Shown piece by piece: positions 46,282 through 60,200 of a DNA stretch of 64,000 nucleotides; within the stretch, counting starts at the first letter, position 1; the number at the start of each line of letters is the position of its first letter. The stretch is from NCBI GenBank assembly GCA_021234155.1, contig JAJEKV010000062.1, positions 1,530,602 to 1,594,601 on the forward strand, in the 5' to 3' direction. The translations under genes were made by a program, and so were the position numbers. Source of the DNA: Isoetes taiwanensis. Lineage: Eukaryota; Streptophyta; Lycopodiopsida; Isoetales; Isoetaceae. Under the pieces are notes generated by a model. It saw nothing but the letters and a program-made list of their open reading frames with translations. It searched no databases and was not told the origin of the DNA.

Positions 46282-46866
46282 GAGTCTACTTCCGATGCCA
46301 CGGAAGTAGCCAGCTTGAGAGAAAAGAGGTCATTCAGGAATGCATTTGTTAGGAAAAGCACCTCTAGCCCCATATATGTTTTGATAGGAGGAATCTGTCC
46401 TTCACGCCCCATATACGGGAAGGACCCCATCCTCCACGATGGGCAACTAAAGGTGTAGGCATGAGCGGCATATAGGCATGATAGGATGCTGTCTCCGCAG
46501 GCACGATGGAAGAATCATCCTCTTCCAACGCCGGGAGATTAGCCATGCATTCATGTAGATAGGTAGGGTGGTCACCATATAACCAAAAATTTTATTAATA
46601 ATTGAATGATACTAATGTAGTGTTGAACCTGCAGGCCAATAGAACGACAAACAGGCGGGAGGTTGCAGTACAAGACCTTGTAGCATATGTAATGAATAAA
46701 TGCTACAAGGGGACGAGAACCTTAAGAACACTTTTTGCTATGTTCAATCTTGATATTTTAAACTTGATATTTTAATCTTGATATTTTAATCTTGATATGA
46801 ATTAAGGCATAAATTAAATGCCTTACTATGTGGTGATTATAAACATTGCAATTAGAATTTTAAGTA
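46282..46866 (+). other. 3' untranslated region of A before Helitron H2
   Basis: No gene. 46,290-46,560 matches the 3' region of B, so it belongs to the element. It includes four near-copies of CTTGATATTTTAAT at 46746-46798 (a short tandem repeat). Confidence 0.6.
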
Positions 46867-49713
46867 TCTTATATTATAATGTTGTGTAATGGACCGCGCC
46901 CTAGATCGGGCGGCCCACATTAACTCTTAAATAGACGGTCGTGATTATTCCAGGAAAAAAAAAGGGCAAAAAGCGTTGATCTTTCAACGGGTTTTGGCCA
47001 AGGATTTGAGCTTTCCACGGCCAGTTCCACGGTTCTTTGGTTGCGAGCCCGATTCTCGAAGGCGAGCTGGGTGGCGGATTCCAAGCTTCGGCATGCAAAT
47101 CATTGGCCGAAGATGTGTCTCGAGGACACGGCTCTACCATGCAAGATCCGGCCCGGTCGGATCAAGGGCATGCCGAGGCCAGCGTAGACCATCTGCTGGC
47201 CTCCTGCAGGGGCAGCTCATATTTTAGGGCCCCAAACCATTTGGCTATTTTGCCATCAGGCCCGATCCATGCGCCCTTTCCTTTGCTTAAAACAAAGTTT
47301 AGTTGCTGCAAGTAGGTTCATCGGTTTGGCGGCCAGGTTACTCGTGCATCAAAACTTCAATAGCATGTTCTAAGTAGTTTAAACGACCGGGTGCGTGCTT
47401 TATGCCATGGTTTTGGCACTTTCGGCTATGTTAAATCCAAACTTGCATTTAGGGATATTTCATCCCAATAGGAAGCCAGGGGTTTTGGTTATGGTTTTCG
47501 CAGATTAACCTTTTTGTCGGCAATGTAGCATCTACCGAACATGAGATATATGGAAGCATAATCCCGAATGCCTCTACTTACGGGCCGCGAGATAGATGGA
47601 AGCATAAACTCAAAAATTGATATGGCGGATGGTGATGCCAGAGATTTATCCTCAAAAGATCTCAAAGATGCGATTATTCAAGGAATTGGTGAGCAAATGT
47701 CTTACGGGATATGAGATTTAGCTTTAATCAATTGGATATTACAACTGTTTAAGGTTATACTCTACAGGAACCATTTATGATGAAGGGTGCTGACATGGAA
47801 GGATCATTTGCAAAATATGTTAAAACAAAACAGCTTCTTGAAGTTGATGGCTTTGTAGCTTCATATGTCCGTATATTATAGAATCGAATGTGCTAAGAGA
47901 TGTTACGCTCCATTATATGCTATAGTATTTTTCTATTGGAGTCTCAATCATTGTCCGGATCCTTGGATCAATTCCTCGCTCGTGGGAGCAGATTGTTGGT
48001 CTATGGCATTGATACTACGCTAGGTAGTTTTGATCCTTTAAGAGCATCCAATATGAATGCATTGCTTTTGTTTTGCAGGTTGAAACTCGACTTCATGCCA
48101 TAGTGGCCCCTGGCACGAAAGCGGTGATAGCTTGCGTAACATATCTAATTTCTACAAGGTAAGCGGTTTCAAAGTGGCCCCTCACGCTTACATTTGTTGT
48201 TTCATGAATAGCTTTTGAGTTTGGCATGTATTTTGAGTTAGAATTGTTGGTATTGTCATAGATGGACATCCCAATTCCAACTGACCCCTTTTATGTAGTT
48301 AGCAAGAACCGGAGGTTTGCATCTACGCTCTATAGCTAAAACTTTTTTTATTCTCCTTTTCCTTCATTTGCACCTTCAGAGTAGCCCCACAAGGGAGAAG
48401 GTGGCGGCTCTAGGGTCTGCGATTACCGTTCTCATCTTTGGTTCTTGCAGTTGATGTAAGAAGGAAACAGAACATCAAAGTAACCTTAATTTTAACATGT
48501 ATGTTGTTATATAATTCAAGCATGAATCTGTTTATGGAAACCCCTAGAGAAATACTAGCATGCAGATATTCACCTTATATTGTCCTTAAGAAGCACAGTG
48601 TGGAATCTATATTTATCTGTGGCATGATCGATTACTAACATGCTGATTACTAACATGCTGTGAATGTTTTGCAGAAAAGAATCTTTAATGGGTCAATGTG
48701 CCGTGCTACAAAAGGATCTATAATGGGCTGAGATTTACCATGTAAGTGCACACAGAGCTTAAGAAATCTTGCAGCTTTTAACTTCTTCCGTCCGTTGCCA
48801 TGTAATCAAAAGGACATATATTTGTGAATTTTGACAATGTGTTATATGCGATGGATATGGCAGTTTCAGCTAAATAATTATTCATAGCTATGACATGCAG
48901 ATGAGTGCATATAACACATGATCTTACCATATGGTAAATGCTTGCTTTGAACTCTTTTAACATTCTAGCAATAATGTAGAATTGTCTTAGCAGTCTTTTT
49001 AGATGGGCAGACTCTAACAATAGTTTTCCGTAGAGGAAGGAATGCACCATAAAACATAAGGGCATACATATTAGTATCTCAAGTATTTCATAGGCAACTT
49101 TGGTACCTCTTCAACGTAGCTTTAGCTTTATGTCTGTAGCTTTAGCTTTATGTCTGTAAATAAAACACAAAGAACACAAGGGGTTAAAGAATAACGACAA
49201 AATAGATATATAACAAACCCATTGCAGACCAAACATAATAATTTTTTTCTTTTTATATGAGGTTTGCAATCACCTCACTATGTTTTTATACCCTAGAGAA
49301 TGTAAATGTTGATCTCAAAAATGTTCTATAAACAAAAGTTGCGTTGAGGTTGAAGTTGCCTTTACCTTTGGGACTTCTTTCTACAATAAAATCTTTGCCA
49401 CTATTATGCTTCATTTATTTTGCATACTATTCTATTCATTCAGATTGCCCAAAAGATTGGCCAATAAGATATACACTAACATCGATAGTGTTGGTTTCTC
49501 ATGACAACATCATGCTTTTTAGGACATGGTCATCGCTAATATAGAACCAAATTTTAGAATATTTCAATTATGATAGAAGACCGCCTATAGCTCTGCAATC
49601 TTCCTCCTTGGGTGCAATGATCAACAACTACCTATAGCTTCGCAACCTTCTTCCTTCTTGGGTTTACGAATGACACCCAACTTATGCCCAGCAACGCTGG
49701 GCACCATTACTAG
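46867..49713 (+). mobile_element. Helitron H2, non-autonomous, with captured exons
   Basis: It starts A|TCTTATATTATAATG at 46867 and ends with hairpin TGCCCAGC-AAC-GCTGGGCA (49685-49703), six bases, CTAG (49710-49713), then T. This A/T target and CTAG end define a Helitron. It is absent from the corresponding place in B. No Rep or helicase frame. Its hairpin closely resembles that of H1, so H1-like enzymes may have moved it. It contains splice-flanked captured segments (separate entry) and a 21-bp tandem duplication at about 49117-49158. Confidence 0.85.
47622..48158 (+). pseudogene. Captured host-gene exons inside Helitron H2
   Basis: Three exon-like pieces. 47622-47688 opens MADGDARDLSSKDLKDAI and stops at a GTGAGC donor. 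47768-47870 follows an ACAG acceptor and reads MMKGADMEGSFAKYVKTKQL onward. 48079-48158 lies between TTTGCAG and GTAAGC and reads VETRLHAIVAPGTKAVIACV onward. Phases do not join cleanly between pieces 1 and 2. I do not recognise the protein. The exon/intron borders are the main evidence for capture from a host gene. Confidence 0.45.
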
Positions 49714-49830
49714 TTATCTCATAATAATTCTGTTAATTACATGTACCATCCAAGATTACTTGTGCAGGTATGTTTCCAAGGTGGGGAGACTCGTGATGCT
49801 GCGGACAGCATCAATCCAAGGTGGGGAGAA
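49714..49830 (+). promoter_or_regulatory. End of 3' untranslated region and polypurine tract of A
   Basis: AAGGTGGGGAGAA at 49818-49830 directly precedes the 3' LTR. A near-copy (CAAGGTGGGGAGAC, about 49779) lies 40 bp upstream. B shows the same doubled arrangement, so the duplication predates the two copies. Confidence 0.8.
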
Positions 49831-50812
49831 TGTGACGTTCCAGGATAATATACGGTATGAATACGTATATTATACTGACACGTCACTAGTACATATCAAC
49901 TTAGACGACATGTACACATCGACCATAAAGGGGTAGTACCCTAGGGTACAACCTTGTGACCCATTATATTGCACATATTAAGGCCACATGTGAATATAAT
50001 ATCCTTTTGCCATGTGGCAATAGCCCATTGACCAATCAGGGCCCAGCCCTAAATTCGTGGGGATAAAGGGGCATAAACCCTAAAAGAGAAACCCTTTCAG
50101 TTCCCAGCCCCCATAAGTCGGATTGGAGCAGCAGTGGACGTCTTCTCGCGTGAACAGTAGCAGAGGAACCGATATTCCTTAGTGGCAGCTCGATCCAAGC
50201 CAGCAATCTCGAGATTCAGCAGCATGGACGCCTTCAGAGGAGTGGGAGCCAGCCAAGAAGCCGGTTAGTGGCTGATCCGATAGTTAGATCCGAGTTTTCA
50301 GGCCTCATTCCATAGGATTAGTATTCATTCTTAGCTATAGGCGACCTCTACAGCCTAAGAATGATAGATACTAACAAAGGAACCTAACCATGTATGATTA
50401 GATAGATTAGAATAGATATGTTCTATTGTTTGAGTTCTTTTTGTGATGATGTTTTGACATTCTATCGCCCACTCTTGTGTATTGGGAAGGGGGTAGAGAC
50501 CCGAGCCCAAGTAGTTGTATGATCATAGTTTTAGCCCATTAATTTCCAATTAATGCGGCCTGTGCATAAGAGCCCGCCTGGGTGTGGGTGGCGGAGCTAG
50601 ACCGGCTGACAAGGGAGGGCTTGTCTAATCACGGTTGATCCGGGCGTAATGGCCGGCCGGGGAACGGCGTGAGCTAGGCCTAATACCCGGCCTGGGCGCG
50701 TGAGGGCGGGGTATGGGCTCGACACTCGATGGGGTGATCGTCATCTTCCGGTGAGTTCAAGTCGAGGTATCTGGCGGTGGCTCTCTAGTTCGCCCGTGAT
50801 TAGCATGAACCT
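49831..50812 (+). repeat. 3' LTR of element A, first part
   Basis: Matches 22068-22906 and onward into 36263-36410. It is interrupted by element D after AACCT (50808-50812). Clear patches of disagreement with the 5' LTR occur at CAG/CTG positions, such as TTTCAGTTCTGTT versus TTTGAGTTCTTTT (22667/50429). Confidence 0.9.
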
Positions 50813-51410
50813 TGTTAGCCCCGTGCCCGGCGGCATTAATACGTCTATACTTGTCTGATGATGGTGGGCCCCACTGCCACGGTGTCCAAGAAGAGGGATC
50901 CACAAGCCACCGGCGGGTCAAAAGCTCCCAAGAAGCAGAAGACAAAGGTAGGACCCCTGGCGGGCCACTACTTGTCTCAATAGCACGGGTAGCGGACAGC
51001 TCAGATTCCCCGCACCGGTGCCCAAGTAGTGGAGCACGCGTTGTCATGATGAGGATCGATTCGGGCCCGTAGGCCACCACCCGCGTTCCCTATATATTGT
51101 AGCATTTTGCTCCTTCAAAAAGGGTTTGAGTGTTCTTTTGTGTCACTACAGAGCGTGACGTCTTTGGTCGCCGTTGCGCTCTTTTGAGCCTTCATTGTAC
51201 ACTTGTTTTGGATCAATGGATTGCCGTGTTCTCCCAAGTGTCTTGTGTGTTTCATTGTGTATTGCAATTGCTGTTTTATCGAAGTTTTCTTGTTCTTTCC
51301 TACGTTAGCAAAAATCCCGGCGTGGACAAGAGTGTCGCCCAGGATTTTGCCCTGGGGACTTCAAGGATCTCCCGGAAATCATCCTTCGGCGATCAGGGCG
51401 GACCCAAACA
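50813..51410 (+). repeat. 5' LTR of element D
   Basis: 598 bp, same length as the 3' copy. A CCTATATATTG TATA-like site at 51090 is followed by a conserved leader (CTCCTTCAAAAAGGG). Disagreements with the 3' LTR again fall in CAG/CTG-linked patches. I do not recognise a primer-binding site downstream (GCGGCTTTGTTGCCC). Confidence 0.88.
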
Positions 51411-51676
51411 GCGGCTTTGTTGCCCACTTTCGGTCCCCAGCGTGATACCATGTTCAATCCCCTTCTTTGCTCCCGACGATGTTCAACACCGGATGGAGTC
51501 AAGGCGGCCGCCATGAGCTGCGCCGGCCTCCAGCGGAATATGTCCACATTTTCGGTTCGATTGTCTCTTCTCCGTAATGAGCGCACTGTTCCACCTTACA
51601 CCACGACAACTTTCCGGGCCGACCTCCCTCAGTGGAAGGTCGCCATTGTCCGCCTCCTCGCTCTCGGGCCATTATC

Positions 51677-53515
51677 ATGGAGAACAATAACGACCCTTTG
51701 AATTTACTCCCACCGAATCCCCAACTCAAGATCTGACGTAACCACCGCAATTTTCCCGAACATCTCGCAAAAATGTTTTCTCTATTGGTAATCTTTCTTT
51801 AGGAACTTCGTACCACCGCTTCCACCTTTGTCAATTCCCTACCGTCTGCTTTCCCTTAATCGTTTCCCCACACTTCTGTTCATGCCTTTGTTACAACCTT
51901 TTGTTCCCACTACAACCGCCAGTACCTCTTTTTACTAATCTCACACAACCTATGCTGCTTTGGTACCTGCGCGGCACTCCAACACCTCTTGTTTTTTTTT
52001 TCCACAAATGCAAACACCCATTCATGCGCCGACTCCTACACATGCTTTAAAACTCAATATCCACTCTTTGGAAATGATAAAGGTAAACACATAGACCAGA
52101 GTGCTCAGCTCACATGGATGAATTTGAGTCACTTGGCAGATCTTAATGGTCACTCCGATCCAAAACTAAAATTCCACATCTTTTCGACGACCCTCAGGTG
52201 GAGCACCCTACCTAATGGCTGATGGCAAACAAAGCCATCGGAAACAAGATTGGATACACATGAAGACCTCTTTTCTTTCCCATTACGGCACCCCTTGCGG
52301 ATGATCAACAAGCTGGAATCCACCTCAAACACACTCAAAGAACCCGTGAGAATCTGCCCGAGACTTTGGTAATCGACCGCAGATCTTAGTCAACAAGTTG
52401 AAGGAATTTCCAACCCAAAGCCAAATTCTAGTGTGGTTTCTTCAAGGCTTACCTCTCACATGGGATTTATGCGACTGAGTATTTGCGCCCCAAGACATTA
52501 AGAAGCCATTGAATTAGTCAATCACTGCTCATGTTTCCTCACGGTGATCAAGCCACGATACTCCCATTTCCACCGGCTACACTCCATCACAAGACCGGGC
52601 TGCCTCCACGGCAGTTCCCCCAAGAAATAACATTTGGTGTACTATTTGCCAGTATTTTCGGGACATCCGGCGAATGAGTGTAACTTCCGTGGATAGCATG
52701 ATCCATTGCAAACGCCGCAACATGCGTAACCACACCAGAAGAATGTACAAATCCGCGACCAAATCCGTATCGACAACGTCTTGTTCACCAAGTGCAGAAG
52801 GTACCCACCGAAACTCAACCCACGCAACCGCAAAGCACGCCCACGACAACAACAACAACCCCCAGCAACAACCACAACGTGGACCTCCCTCGTTCCACTT
52901 TTGATCCAAGCAAGTCCCAATGTTTCAACTGTGACCAATGGGGTCATCCAGTGCAGATTGTCCTCAACTTCCTCAAGTTCAAATACAAATTCCCGGCACC
53001 AATCAAACCACGGCGGTCGTCTTACACCTTTTCAAGTATGGGAAGCCAAGGGAAGACAAGGCCCCGCCCGATTCAAAGCGGCCACCACGGCCACCACAAC
53101 AACAACCACGCCAACAGCAAACAACTCAAAACAATTGGATGATCAACTCCAAGAAGAAATTTACCATGCAATCAACACCAGCCTTGAATCCTCCAACCGG
53201 ATTGAGGTTCTCCCTCATTCCCCACGCCATAAGCACCCGTGCACCAAGTTTTTGCAGCCGATTCTACGTACCAATTTGAGCCATCAACCAAATCTGTTCA
53301 TTTTGCACCCAATCACGGATCAACTACTTCCTCATGTTCAACCTAAACTTCCAAAAAGTCTGCTTCAACTCATCGAGCGTGCGAAGGTAAGGCACTCAAG
53401 TCCGGCAATGCTACCACACGATCGGGAGCCACGACCACGAATGCCACGACATCTCGCAACACCACCACTCAACATTGCTGCCAAGTCGACCTCCTCAACA
53501 AGGTAGCGACATCTA
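51677..53515 (+). pseudogene. gag: gag of element D
   Basis: Starts near 51677 (MENNNDPLNLLPPNPQL). Fragments of the gag core lie at 52140-52380, and a CCHC knuckle at 52920 (CFNCDQWGH, with the last Cys reached only after a one-base shift). A Gln/Thr/Asn-rich linker precedes the knuckle. Frameshifts throughout. Confidence 0.7.
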
Positions 53516-56490
53516 TTGCTGAGCAACAACAACCCACGGATCCACCACAACTACACCGCAATCCCTCTGAACTTCAACAAGAACTTGCTAAAATCAAAAT
53601 TCCTCAAAACCTTACGACTATCCTACAACTATGTCCAAAGACTACGAAAGCACATTTTACAAAACACGATGTATTACGCACGCAAAGCCATACATCAACA
53701 CCCACGGTGCATGCACCGTAATAAAAGGTCTGTTCACCATGTTCCGGTCGATGGTGGCGGTATAGATCAATCTTATTACAGATAATCTCGCATCGACAAT
53801 TGGGCATAAGGGAGCTCCATACCGCCCTTTATGACATCAAGCTTTGCGAATGGCCATATCTAGCGACCACAAGGAGTTACACAACCAATACCGGTCAATA
53901 TTGAGATCTACAATTTACCATGGAATTTCTGGGTTTGGAGAGCGGGGAGAAGATCCGGAGATTATGAAATGTTAGTAGGGCGACCCTTTTTGAGACAAGC
54001 TAAAAGCATTCACTCTTGGGCCACGATCAACTTGTTATCACGGATGGCAAGCTTCATCGCCCACGATGGATCTCGACCACCCGCATCATTTACGTGAGAT
54101 CATTTGAATCATAAATTGACTCGAACAAGTTTGCAACACCTATCGGGCCACAAGCCAAGGGTTTGCCACTCACTACTTACCGAATACAATCAACCATGGG
54201 AAGACATGGATATTGATAAAGGCATAAGCTTATTTGGTTGACCCCTATTTGACACCTTGTAACAACGTCACATTGGTTCCACATGAGGAGACCGGTACCC
54301 CAGCCCTCCCCTGCTCAAGAAGACACCACACCAACTCCTAGTGGCACGCCACTATTTTTCAAAATTGGTCAACATGACCATCCTGTCCTACTCGTGGAGC
54401 CAGCCCAATAATCGCTCGGGATGATCAAGTCATTCCACACATTCAAACTCGCAAGAGACATAATTGATATTGGAACAAATCAACCAATCCGATTGGCACG
54501 CTTGACCTCACGCCAAGATTCAGGGAGCAAGCCATTGTGCTATTCAAACGTTTCAAGCACATCTTTGCTTGGAGCTACAAAGACCTCGAGGTATCAAGAA
54601 AGAATTGGGACAACTCTCGATTCCCACCAAGCGGATGCTAGACCCATCTAGTTAACGACGAAATTCGGCTTAACCCAAACTACCGTGAAAAGGTTAAAGC
54701 CGTAAATTGACAAGCTTTTGACGATTTGGACTTATCTCACAGGTCAAACATTCGAGGAATGGGTAAGTCCTATTGTTATTGCCCTCAAACATAATGGAAA
54801 AATTCGGCGTTTGTGTGGATTATAGAAAACTCAATCTATTTGGCGCAACTATTTAGGCCACGGAAAGGGAAGCCCTTGGCCTTTATTTTTTGTGTACAAC
54901 GCTTTCGACACTATCTTCTTGGTAGTCAAATTCGCTTTTATGTGGATCATCAAGCTCTTCTATATTTAATCAATAAGCCAAACCCACGGGCGAATTGCTC
55001 GATGGATATTGATATTGCAAGAGTTTGCCCCTTTGACATTATTCACAAGTCGACGCTACCACACCGGCCCCCGACTATCTTTTCACGCATACACACCGAT
55101 GATCCCTCGGAAGGAGTTCACGATGCCCTTCGGATGCTCAACTATTCCTGGTCACCGCCACGCCTCATTGGTACCCACGACTATCAAGCGCTTTCTCCTC
55201 ACGAGGCGCACTCGGTCAAGTGACCCCACTCTCTCGAGAAAAAGACAACTTCGCATAAACAACAATTCCTTCGCTATAATGCGAGATTATACGATGGTTG
55301 CTGGCCATCTCTATAAATGTGGCAAAGACAATGTGCTCTCGACGATGTGTGTTCTTCCTCACGAAGTCCCCGGATCTAGTCAAACAAGCCCACGAAGGAC
55401 TTGGTAATGGTCATTCAGCGAGACAACACAAAGAAGGAAACTCCTCCCTTGCGGGTATTCTTGGCCCACGCTTTTCAAAGATGCTCACAAATACACACGC
55501 ATCGCGTGTGATGTTTGTCGAGGCTTGGTAGACCCACGCCCGTGGCCTTTCGCCAAGCCACGCCAATATGCGCCTCTCCCCTTTGCCAAATGGGGTATGG
55601 ATTTTGTTGGTCCCATGGACCCACCGCAATCAACACTAGGGCACGCTACATTCTAGTCTTCACGGACTATGCAACCAAATGGGCTGGCGTGTGCTCTCCG
55701 ACAACACGGCTGCTAACATACGGCTAAGGTTCTCTACAAGAACATCATCGCGATTTGATGTCCCTTAGAATTAGTTAGTGATCGGAGTTCATTTCATCAA
55801 TCACACTATTGCTGAACTCACTAACTATCATTCATCACGTAAAAGCACGCCTTTACTATCCCGTGGTAATGGTTTACCGAAAAGCACAAACAAGGTGCTT
55901 ATCCACATTCTGGAAGAAGATTTGTGATCCTACAACAAAAAGATTGGCAAGATAAGTTACCTACGGTTTTATGGGCTTACAATACAACATACAAAGTAGC
56001 AACCGGGTCAAACACCTTTTCGACTTGTGTATGGCCAAAGAGGCTTTTATGCCTTTGAGTTCATTTTACCCTCACTCAAATTCCCGGTTAGCAAAGTAAC
56101 ATAATCCATCGCTGAGCTTTGCAAGAACGAAGTTTATCAACTGGAACAACCGGATGAACCGAAGAGATGCTTTTCTTAGACTTCAACACGGCAAAAACAA
56201 CTACAAAAAAATGGCATGACAAACACATCAAAACAAAACTTTTCAAATTGGCGACTTAGTTCTTCTTTACATTTCGAGATATCAACAACATCCTGGCAAA
56301 CTCAAGCTCGGATGGTCTCGGGACCATACAAAATTTCGAGATACCACATCACGGAGTTTTACAATTACAAGAATTGGATGGCACTCCATTTCCTACATTA
56401 GTCAATGGATTTCACTCAAGAAATTTCAAACCCCACTGGCAAACATCCTTAGCTCAAGAACAAAATTTACAACAAGATACCACTTGTACA
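53516..56490 (+). pseudogene. pol: pol of element D with large RT deletion
   Basis: Protease remnants near 53,900-54,650 are faint. At 54,798 the RT begins with FGVCVDYRKLN, but within about 20 codons the sequence jumps into RNase H (AFIFCVQRFRHYLLG, FYVDHQALLYLINKP at 54,945). The RT palm with its catalytic Asp pair is absent, a loss of roughly 0.8-0.9 kb relative to a complete gypsy RT. Integrase follows: QAHEGLGNGH (55,385), a zinc-binding region, GMDFVGP-like (55,600), DYATKWAGV (55,665), HFINHTIAELT (55,790), and GPYKI (56,325). No chromodomain. Confidence 0.8.
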
Positions 56491-57242
56491 AATTTATGAG
56501 AAACACTTTTCTATTATGTACAAAATTGCCCGGAAGGCTACAATTACCGTGGGATTTTTCACCAACAGTCCTAAACTAAACAAAAATTGGGAAAACCCTA
56601 TCATCTTTGCTACTAGCCCCTTTACTGCGGGGGCACTCCACTCGGAGGATGCGGAAGCCCCCAGTACCGCCGACCACTCCGGTGAACGATCACCTCGGCG
56701 ATCGAAGTTTATCTCCGGGTTGGCGGTGCCTCCAACCAAGGATCCATAGGGATCGGCGATTCCACAAACGCCACGATCGGCGTGATCCATCTTGCATGTA
56801 ATCGGTCAGCGGGAAGCTCACGGACCATTTGTTATATCGAGTTCTCCATCTTCAATTTTGGTTCTTGTCACATTTAACCCAACTTCCAATTTATAGGCGA
56901 ATACCAACCCTAGCAGGTACATTCACTAAAGGTCACCTCTACGATATTCCGTAATCATTCCCCACCGATATTTTGTACCGCACACTTTTTCGACTCCTCT
57001 TTTTAATATTCGACAACCGCCCGAAAGTTAATACCGTCGCCATTAAAGTTTTATTCTCCGCTTTAAACTCTCACGATCTTGTCCGAAAGTGTCTCTTGAG
57101 ATTCTCAATCGTCCATTTATCTTTTCGACCGCGTGTCTCCCGACTCAAAAAAACCCTTCCCAACCGGTCACTTCCACTCCTCACTTTTCACTCATACTCC
57201 ACTCCGTCCTTCCGACCATTGCTCGTGACCTCGACCTTCAAG
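56491..57242 (+). other. Spacer between pol and ORF3 of D
   Basis: No recognised gene. Short frames of low-complexity character. It could hold a promoter for the downstream reading region, but I see no strong TATA. Confidence 0.4.
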
Positions 57243-60200
57243 ATGGCTTCTACCTCCAAGAACTCAACACTCAACGCTGATTTGCACCAATGGATCCGGA
57301 TCCGCGCATTGAAAATATCAAGTTAGCTTTCTTCATCCGCACCAGCTCCCACATGGCATCACCTATAACCTCCCGGTGAGTTCGGATTGTTTCATTTTTC
57401 GCAGCAGAACTCCCAGGCTCCCAACAAGAACAAATTACAAAGACTTTGTGGTTAAACTCGGTGAAGGCGAGAAGATGGATATGCCTCCCAAGTCGATGGA
57501 AACCCTATACTCCTAAACCCTCAAACCATAGCCTCTGCCTTTTCTCTACCCGAAAATCCGCCCCAATGCCTTGTCTTACCTTGACATTGGTAAATATGAT
57601 ATTTCCAAATTCTGCTCTATTCCTTATAATGCTGACAAACCAAGTCATCCCACCTTCCAAAGCAACATGATGCCTTTACCAAGTTTCTTTGGAGGAAATT
57701 TTTGGGTTACTCCATGAAGAATACCTCTATTAACGATGTTTTCTACCATCTGTACTATATCCTCACCAACACCACTGAAACAATCAATTGGACTCAACTC
57801 CCAGATCCAGAGATTTCACCGGTGAACTCGACTCAGAAAAATCCTAACTCTTCCTCGGACCGCCCCCATGGGAGCCCACTTCCGTGCTTTCATTAATCAT
57901 CATGGACCTAATGGCGCCATCATGCCCCTTCTCCACCAAGCCAACATCCTGACCTTATTGATGCTTTGAAAGGTCTTCAACCAAACTCTCCTCCTTCTCA
58001 GCACCATCAATCTCGTCAGCCAACTCCAGACAGAAATATTTCACAACCACCGTCTCCACCTCCTGTAAATTCCAATTCTCTAAAACCTATTCCTTCTGTT
58101 GATAACCAACCACCAGAACAACCACCAGTTAACCTTGTGCAACAATTCCACTTTCAGACTCAACGACATCAAAAAAACGGCGACCCGACAACAAAACTCC
58201 CATTGATCTCACGAGTACTCACAAGGACACTCACGGCAATGACCAGGATCTATAAACAAGGGTAGACAGATCAAAGCCATCCCATCCACCTCCTCACATC
58301 GTGGATACCTACGGTGGTGTCCCTCGGTGCCTTGATGCCCTCGGTGATCATCACAGAACTTCATAGTAGCCACCCGGAGACGCGACCGCGAGTCCTGGAC
58401 CAACTCCAAACAAGTCATCACAAGAAGACTGATTTGGATGGGAGGAGGAGAAGAAGCCTTGCACAATCAATTCATAATCCATCGAGAAACCCTTCATCAA
58501 TCAGCAAATTGTCAAGGAACTCAAGGAGTCCCTCCAACAAAAGCGACACCAAGTACAGCGATCTTGAGACACGCTACAACAATGCTGGCGTCCCGCGAAT
58601 AATGCTACTCGAACAGAACAACACACCCGCATGCGACCAACTTGATACTTGAGTCCAAGGTCGCGACTTCGAAAACCACCTGCGAGAATAAGGATGCCTA
58701 CATCGCATCTCTCAAGGCAAGTTAGACCAGCTCACTAACAAAACATATTTCCGGTTTGCTCTTGAAATAAAATTTTGCACTCAAAAGGACTTGCAAGCCA
58801 CTCGGGCTTCAAGCTCCTCGATTCCCAACTTCTCTGGACAAGTCGGACACCTCACCGCATAAAGTCCGCGAATCTGAGACCCGGTCTCTCGAGCAACAAG
58901 ATATCATTGCGTATTACAAGATACGCTTTCCGGAGAATGGCGTGACGGCCAGATGTCGCGTAAGAAAAGCAGAACAAACCTATCAGCTTTTTGCTTCTAT
59001 TCCCACCGAACTATCCGGCCGACCCGGTTACCATGACTATGTGCAAGCAAGGAAAAACACTTTTCTTTTTTTTTCGAGAAACAAGGGTGATACCACAAGT
59101 CCCCTGGATCAGAATTGATATCGAGCGACAATGGCCCTTCATATGCATCCATGAGCGAGGCACACTTTTGCTCGTCAATTTTTATCCTACGGGTTGCGGA
59201 TCTCGACCATTTAGCTCTCGGCACCATAGCCCCCGGCTATATGTCGTACCACGACTTCTACGGCACATGTTACTTTCGGGCTCATGCGGATAAACGCGCG
59301 AGAACTTTAAAGGAGATACTGTGGCGAGGGTTCTTTTGACCAAGAAGAACAAGTACCTCCAAGACACAAAATTTACGCAACCGGCACCTCGGAATACATG
59401 CCTCTTTCTACGTAAAGAAGTGGAGCTATGGCTAGTGAAGAACTTGGCACGCTCCTTGCACACTATACAACTCTCGAACAAGAACTTGACCTTGCACGGT
59501 TGTTCTTACAACATTATGCTTCCTTACGCGATGCCGAGGTGAAACAGCGTCCTCCCGATGAGTGGGACCTCAGAATGGCGGCACATGTACATTCCAAAGT
59601 GCATGGGAGACGGTTACCAAACGTACTACGAGAAGATATTATTGGAATTCCAAGAGCAGATGGGGATGACCCGGCACCAAACCCCAAACAACCGAAAGTA
59701 CACTAGCAAGCTTTGGATGCCCACCTCGATCCAAGGTCAATTCCCGGCCAGGAGACAAAATTCGGACGGATCAAGTCAAAGAACATGCGGTGGACACCCA
59801 CGGCAATTCACGTGACAAGCGTTGGGACCACGCTTCATCCAGACGAAAAATGGCGTGAGGGATGAAACTTTGGACAACACCAACAACCCGGATATACATG
59901 CCCAATGCGTGTTAGGTGGAGGCTGCCTGAATGCAATTTCTGGTCTTGTAACCTTCCTTGCCAAGGCCAAAACTTCGGCTGATCCATCCGTATTTGTGGC
60001 CGCAGTGCATGCGGTAAAGACTCATGACCATACTCTCGGTATGCGTAAACATGAAGTGCGGATCCATTTTGTAACCCCAATGCAAATGCTGGAAAGTTGG
60101 GTTGGACCTTGTCTTATACATGGAGATCACAAATCTTCCATCTCGAGATCCATACTTTTGGAGAACATGATTTTGAAGGCTTTCTCATAGGAGCAACCCG

